From Actinomadura opuntiae (GTDB lineage Bacteria; Actinomycetota; Actinomycetes; Streptosporangiales; Streptosporangiaceae), in contig NZ_JASNWF010000003.1 in assembly GCF_030283205.1 (NCBI RefSeq), positions 1-64,000 of the forward strand: a stretch of 64,000 nt of DNA, read 5' to 3'. A program made the position numbers and the translations under genes. Shown here piece by piece: positions 59,784 through 64,000 of this stretch. Positions within the stretch are counted from its first letter, which is position 1. Each line of letters starts with the position of its first letter. The notes below the pieces were generated by a model, which was not told the DNA's origin, did no database searches, and saw only the letters and a list, made by a program, of their open reading frames with translations.

Positions 59784-60881
59784 ATGGCGGACACTCTCAG
59801 CGTCCGGGCCCTCAACCGGGCCACGCTGGCACGGCAGTTGCTGCTCGCGCGGGAACGCGTCCCCGTCGGCGAGGCCGTCGGGCGGCTGTTCGGGATGCAG
59901 GCGCAGGAGCCCAAGCCGCCGTTCGTCGGGCTCTGGACGCGCCTGGACGGCTTCCAGGCGTCCGACCTGCACGCGGCCCTGCACGACCGGACGCTCGTCC
60001 GCGCCACCATGATGCGCGCGACCCTGCACCTGATGACCGCGTCCGACTACCTCGCGTTCCGGACGCCGATGCAGCCGATGCTGGACGGGGCGATGCGCGT
60101 CCTGGGCGACCGGGCCGAGGGCCTCGACCTCGACGAGGTCGTCCCGGCGGCGCGCGCCCTGCTCGATGAGAAGCCGCGCACGTTCAACGAGGTCCGGGCC
60201 CTGCTTCAGGAGCGGTTCCCGGACGTCAACGACCGCGCGCTCGGCTATGCGGTGCGCATGTGCGTGCCGCTGGTCATGGTCCCGACCGAAGACAGGTGGG
60301 GTTTCCCGCGATCCGCCGAGTTCGCCTCCGCGGGCGGCTGGCTGGGCGCCGACCCGGACACCGGCACCGCCGCCGACGACCTCGTCCTGCGCTACCTGGC
60401 GGCGTACGGGCCCGCGTCCGCAGCCGACGCGCAGGCCTGGTCGGGTCTGACCACGGTGGGCGAGGCCCTGGAGCGGCTGCGTCCGGACCTGGCCGTCTTC
60501 ACCGACGACAAGGGCCGGGAGCTCTTCGACCTGCCCGATGCGCCCCGCCCGGGCGAGGACGTCCCGGCTCCGGCGCGGTTCCTGCCCGAGTTCGACAGCC
60601 TCGTCCTCGCGCACGCCGACCGCAGGCGCGTCATCGCCGACGCGCACCGCCCGTCGCTCACCACGAAGAACCTCCGGGTGCGCGCCGTCTTCCTGCACGA
60701 CGGGTTCGCCCGCGGCATCTGGGAGACCGAGTACAAGCGCCGGATCGCCACCCTGCGGCTGCGCCCCTTCGAGCCCCTCTCCCCTGCCGCCCTCGACGAC
60801 CTGACCGCCGAGGGAGAGGCTCTGCTGCGCTTCCTCGAACCCGCGGCCAAGGAGACGGTGGTGGCCGTCGCCGAGGCCTGA
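59784..60881 (+). CDS. AlkZ-like (HTH_42) DNA glycosylase
   Basis: 365 aa winged-helix protein of the AlkZ/YcaQ superfamily. Segment LFGMQAQEPKPPFVGLWTRLDGF carries QAQ at residues 39-41, at the place of the catalytic Q-phi-Q motif (37-39) of Streptomyces sahachiroi AlkZ, which excises azinomycin-crosslinked bases. Tandem winged-helix blocks follow (TLHLMTASDYLAFR; LRYLAAYGPASAADAQAWSGL; FLPEFDSLVLAHADRRRVI). Complete length. Likely removes bulky alkyl or crosslinked purines, self-resistance or general repair. Single gene, convergent with the ligase (7-bp gap). Confidence 0.82.
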   Translation: MADTLSVRALNRATLARQLLLARERVPVGEAVGRLFGMQAQEPKPPFVGLWTRLDGFQASDLHAALHDRTLVRATMMRATLHLMTASDYLAFRTPMQPMLDGAMRVLGDRAEGLDLDEVVPAARALLDEKPRTFNEVRALLQERFPDVNDRALGYAVRMCVPLVMVPTEDRWGFPRSAEFASAGGWLGADPDTGTAADDLVLRYLAAYGPASAADAQAWSGLTTVGEALERLRPDLAVFTDDKGRELFDLPDAPRPGEDVPAPARFLPEFDSLVLAHADRRRVIADAHRPSLTTKNLRVRAVFLHDGFARGIWETEYKRRIATLRLRPFEPLSPAALDDLTAEGEALLRFLEPAAKETVVAVAEA

Positions 60882-60888
60882 CCGCCGG

Positions 60889-62412
60889 TCAGGCGATCGT
60901 CCGGCCGAGGCCCTCCCAGTAGGGCGCGCGCAGGTCCTTCTTGAGGATCTTTCCGCTGGGGTTGCGCGGCAGGGCCTCCACGAAGTCGACCGAGCGCGGG
61001 CGCTTGAAGCCGGCCAGCCGCTCGCGGGCGTACGCGATGACCTCGTCCTCGGTGAGCGCGGCGCCCGGCGCCGGCACGACGACGGCCTTGACCGTCTCGC
61101 CCCAGCGCTCGTCGGGCACGCCGATGACCGCGACGTCGGCGATGGCGGGATGGGCGGCGAGGACCTCCTCGACCTCGATCGGGTACACGTTCTCGGCGCC
61201 CGTGACGATCATGTCCTTGATCCGGTCGGTGAGGAACAGGTACCCCTCGGCGTCGAGGTAGCCGGCGTCGCCGGTGCGCAGCCAGCCGTCCCCGGCCAGC
61301 AGGCGGGCCGTCTCCTCCGGCCGGTTCCAGTAGCCGGGGGTGTTCTGCGGCGAGCGGATCACCACCTCGCCGACCTCCCCCGGCGCGCGCTCGGCGTCCC
61401 CGCCGGGCTCGACGATCCTCACCTCGACCCAGTCGTAGGGACGGCCGGCCGAGCGCATCAGGTGGGCGCGCGGGCCGTCCGGGTCGTGGTCCTCGGGGTC
61501 CAGCTGGACGATCGCACCGGTCGTCTCGGTCATCCCGTACAGCTGGAACAGCGGGGCCCGGAACGTCTCCAGCGAGCGGCGCAGGACCTCGGTGGTGATC
61601 GGCGAGGCGCCGTAGGTGATGGCGCGCAGCGCCGAGTAGTCGCGCTCCGCGGCGCCGGGCACCTGGCACATGAACTGCAGTACCGCCGGGACGATGAACG
61701 CGTTGCTGATCCGCTCGCGCTCGAAGGTGTCGACCAGCGCGGCCGGATCGATGTCGCGGACCAGCACCTGGCGGCATCCGGCGTACAGTCCGGCCAGCGC
61801 CCAGCCGGTGCCGCCGATGTGGAACAGCGGCATCGGCACCAGGCTCACCGACGAGGCGTCCAGCCGCCAGCGCCGCGCCATCCGCTCGCCCACCTCGAAG
61901 TTGGCGTTGCTGAGCTGCACGCCCTTGGGCACGCCGGTCGTGCCGGAGGTGTAGAGCTGCACGACGATGTCGCCGGGCTCGCCGACGAATCCGGGGTCGT
62001 CGGCGGGGTGGTCCGCCAGCCAGGTCTCGAAGCCCTCGCCGGTCACCACGACCCGCCCGGGGAGCCCGTCCGCGAGGGCGGCGAACTCGGCGTCCACCAC
62101 GGTCACCGGGGCCTGCGCGTCCGCGACGACGGCGGCGATCTCGGCGGGGGTCAGCCGCCAGTTCACCGGCGCCGTCACCGCGCCGATCTTCGCGGCGCCG
62201 AACAGCAGGTCGAAGAACTCGGGCGCGTTCTTGCCCACGTAGGCGACCCGCGATCCGGCGCCGAGCCCGGCGGCCAGCAGGGCGCGGGCGGCGCGGCTGG
62301 AGCGCTCGTCCAGCTCGGCGTAGCTGATCGTCCTGCCGTCCCCGGTGAGGGCGGGGGCCGAGCCCCGGTCCCGGGCGTGGTCGCGGACGATGGACACGAC
62401 GCGGTAGTCCAC
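60889..62412 (-). CDS. Acyl-CoA ligase (ANL superfamily, FadD-like)
   Basis: 507 aa adenylate-forming enzyme. P-loop QLYTSGTTGVPKGVQLS, A5-like YGMTETTG, GWLRTGDAGYLDAEGYLFLTDRIKDMIVTGAENVYPIEVE and catalytic Lys in NPSGKILKKDLR are intact. Forms an acyl-adenylate and then the CoA thioester; the chain type (long-chain or aromatic acid) is not certain. I start at GTG 62412 (VDYRVVSIV), with AAGGGG upstream; the longer ORF adds an atypical N-terminus. Monocistronic. Confidence 0.92.
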   Translation of the reverse strand: MDYRVVSIVRDHARDRGSAPALTGDGRTISYAELDERSSRAARALLAAGLGAGSRVAYVGKNAPEFFDLLFGAAKIGAVTAPVNWRLTPAEIAAVVADAQAPVTVVDAEFAALADGLPGRVVVTGEGFETWLADHPADDPGFVGEPGDIVVQLYTSGTTGVPKGVQLSNANFEVGERMARRWRLDASSVSLVPMPLFHIGGTGWALAGLYAGCRQVLVRDIDPAALVDTFERERISNAFIVPAVLQFMCQVPGAAERDYSALRAITYGASPITTEVLRRSLETFRAPLFQLYGMTETTGAIVQLDPEDHDPDGPRAHLMRSAGRPYDWVEVRIVEPGGDAERAPGEVGEVVIRSPQNTPGYWNRPEETARLLAGDGWLRTGDAGYLDAEGYLFLTDRIKDMIVTGAENVYPIEVEEVLAAHPAIADVAVIGVPDERWGETVKAVVVPAPGAALTEDEVIAYARERLAGFKRPRSVDFVEALPRNPSGKILKKDLRAPYWEGLGRTIA

Positions 62413-62654
62413 TCCGAGCCCCTTCCGAATCGCATTCGGTTCCGTGTGCCCGACCCTATCGACCGGATCCGCCCGCGCGAAAGCGGTCACTCGCCCCACG
62501 AGGGGCCATGACGCTATGCCCGTACGCGGCTCCGAATAGTGATCAATCCGATACCTCTACTGATTGAAAGATCCACCAAACGGGCGCAAGCTGTCTCCGA
62601 CGTCTGGAACGCCCCGCCCGTTCCTTCCGGACCGACCGCCGACAGGACACGACC

Positions 62655-62924
62655 ATGTTCGAGATCTGGGAGACGAGTGAGCCGGCGCGGCTCATCAGTG
62701 ACGCGGGGAGCCTGAAGGTGGCATTGGAGAAGGTCGACACCATGTGCCGGCTCCGGCACGACCAGGCGGTCGCGCACGTCGGCGAGACCGGCGAGGGCTA
62801 CCACTTCGAGATCAGGGACCACGACGGCCGGGCCCTCGCCCGGCTGAGCTACGTCCCCGACACCACCCGTGCCTACCAGAGCGTCGTGGTGGAGGAGATG
62901 CGCGGCGAGGAGCCGCGGAGGTAG
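62655..62924 (+). CDS. Hypothetical 89-aa protein
   Basis: Small acidic protein (MFEIWETSEPARLISDAGSL ... YHFEIRDHDGRALARLSYVPDTTRAYQSVVVEEM), probably a single alpha-beta domain; family not recognised. Start ATG 62655 follows a GGACAGGA-like site. A 12-bp-stem terminator (62988-63015) follows it. The 242-bp gap upstream holds an AT-rich stretch (62535-62575) suited to a promoter. Confidence 0.6.
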   Translation: MFEIWETSEPARLISDAGSLKVALEKVDTMCRLRHDQAVAHVGETGEGYHFEIRDHDGRALARLSYVPDTTRAYQSVVVEEMRGEEPRR

Positions 62925-62987
62925 CGCGCGCCGCCGTCGCGGCACGTCCCGTCCCGTCAGCTGGAAAGTCTCGTTTCGCACGGATGT

Positions 62988-63015
62988 CCACGCACGGGCA
63001 CCCGCCCGTGCGTGG
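62988..63015. terminator. Hairpin after the 89-aa gene
   Basis: CCACGCACGGGC (62988-62999), loop ACCC, GCCCGTGCGTGG (63004-63015): perfect 12-bp stem, followed by CAGTATG rather than a T-run. Terminator most likely, operator for the next gene possible. Confidence 0.6.
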
Positions 63016-63064
63016 CAGTATGCGTCGTGGTCAGGTGACGGAGCCTCGGACGACGGGAGTACCG

Positions 63065-64000
63065 GTGCGGAAGGCGTGGTGGCGGCCACGGCAGGCTGGC
63101 TCATCTTCCGAGACGGCGCCCGGCGGACCTCAGCCGTCGCTCGCGGACGAGGCCGAGGCGCTGACGTCCCACGCGGTCGCCGCACTGGCACGGGCCGACG
63201 ACGCCGGGTTCCGGCTCCTCGTGGCCGAGCTGGCCGACCGCCCCGACGTGCCGGGCTGGGCCCGGGCGACCGCCCGCTGCCTCGCCGCGCGGTTGCGGCG
63301 CGGCGTCACTCTCGCCTGGGACCGCGGCTGGCAGCCCGCCGACGTCGTCCGGTACGCGGGCCGCCGCCGTACCGCCAGGCACGGCAGGCTGGCCACCGAC
63401 GCGATCGCCGCGGAGATGCGCGCCTATTCCGCGGCCACCGTCGCCGCGCAGTGGCGTGACCAGCTGAGCGTCCTCGGCGCCGAGGTGTGGTGGGAGAACG
63501 ACGACGATCACCCGGACGCCTGGTGCGAGCGCGAGGGCGTCGGCCGCACGGAGTTCGTCGCCTGCGCCGTCGAGCTACTCCAGCTGCTGGAAAGCCTGCC
63601 GAGGTTGGCGAGCATCGGCCCGCCGCCGGGGACGCCGCTGCGGGAGACGCCCGTCCGGGACGGGTTCGAAGGCGTCGACCAGCGGATGCTCGGCAAGGTC
63701 AGAGCCCTCCTGGCGAAGGCGGAATCGACCGAGTTCCCGGAGGAGGCGGAGGCGCTCAGCGCGCGCGCCCAGGAACTCATCGCGCGGCACAGCATCGACC
63801 GCGCCCTGCTGGCCGCGGAGACGGGCGACCCCGGCGGACCTGCGGGCCGCCGCGTCGCGGTGGACAACCCTTACGACGCGCCCAAAGCGGTGCTGCTCAC
63901 CGTGGTGGCCGAAGCGAACCGGTGCCGTGCCGTATGGCACAGGGAACTCGGGTTCTCCACGGTCCTGGGATTCCCCGCCGACCTCGCGGCGGTCGAAATG
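63065..64000 (+). CDS. DUF2786-domain protein (truncated by window end)
   Basis: GTG 63065, preceded by GGGAG, opens 312 codons without a stop to the window edge; an in-frame TGA upstream fixes the start. A ~210-residue N-terminal region (SHAVAALARADDAGFRLLVAELADR; VTLAWDRGWQPADVVRYAGR) is followed by KVRALLAKAESTEFPEEAEALSARAQELIARHSID, the DUF2786 signature. The C-terminus is not in the window. Function unknown. Confidence 0.8.
   Translation, partial: MRKAWWRPRQAGSSSETAPGGPQPSLADEAEALTSHAVAALARADDAGFRLLVAELADRPDVPGWARATARCLAARLRRGVTLAWDRGWQPADVVRYAGRRRTARHGRLATDAIAAEMRAYSAATVAAQWRDQLSVLGAEVWWENDDDHPDAWCEREGVGRTEFVACAVELLQLLESLPRLASIGPPPGTPLRETPVRDGFEGVDQRMLGKVRALLAKAESTEFPEEAEALSARAQELIARHSIDRALLAAETGDPGGPAGRRVAVDNPYDAPKAVLLTVVAEANRCRAVWHRELGFSTVLGFPADLAAVEM

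Overview
The window is chromosomal DNA from a high-GC actinobacterium. The 5' part of a 16S rRNA gene at the left edge reads as an actinobacterial gene, close to Actinomadura and relatives (Thermomonosporaceae, Streptosporangiales) by my recollection of those sequences. An actinobacterial rRNA leader box, GTG/TTG starts, SigR-type promoters, an Mca-like mycothiol enzyme, an osaABC-like locus and an actinobacterial-type QcrB all agree. Genus is an inference. I see no mobile element, CRISPR array or tRNA gene, and base composition is uniform except for small AT-rich regulatory patches.

Layout. 1-1150 (-): 16S 5' end, its leader and three tandem candidate promoters. 1.3-6.1 kb: Acg-like nitroreductase relative, RlmA-type methyltransferase, thioredoxin and a group-2 sigma factor sharing a back-to-back SigR-type promoter pair, then class II DAHP synthase. 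6.2-14.6 kb: a partner-switching/osmosensing block (RsbW-like kinase, STAS antagonist, RsbW-GAF-PP2C protein, poly-HAMP hybrid histidine kinase, REC/coiled-coil protein) with the domain content and order of Streptomyces osaC-osaA-osaB. 14.7-24.6 kb: TauE/SafE-cupredoxin membrane protein, GltX and assorted metabolic genes. 24.7-33.2 kb: TetR-acyl-CoA dehydrogenase operon divergent from an APH-like kinase, a solitary cytochrome b preceded by a 15-bp iteron array, GNAT, DUF3311-symporter pair and an LLM oxidoreductase.

33.2-40.3 kb is a catabolic unit: a ribose-type (CUT2) ABC importer divergent from SDR - benzoylformate-decarboxylase-like enzyme - IclR regulator, with a 43-bp palindrome in the divergent gap. 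40.4-44.4 kb: MprAB-like two-component system, convergent ABC exporter, and a 34-codon basic gene with its own Shine-Dalgarno and intrinsic terminator.

44.6-54.0 kb holds the most interesting system: a tightly overlapped eight-gene operon (BtpA/SgcQ - PfkB kinase - CUT2 binding protein - ATPase - permease - phosphotriesterase-like hydrolase - GATase1-like - TenA-like) divergent from a TTG-started LacI regulator and an M20 amidohydrolase. Two LacI-type operators sit on the translation-start regions of the two divergent genes. The import, phosphorylation and hydrolysis steps read as one catabolic pathway for an unidentified, probably glycosylated or N-acylated, small molecule.

54.2-64 kb: secreted DPBB/RlpA-like protein with a ~365-nt leader, a Pro-rich hypothetical, a siderophore-interacting protein downstream of an MFS exporter divergent from LysR, an AlkZ-like DNA glycosylase, an acyl-CoA ligase, and a DUF2786 gene cut by the window end.
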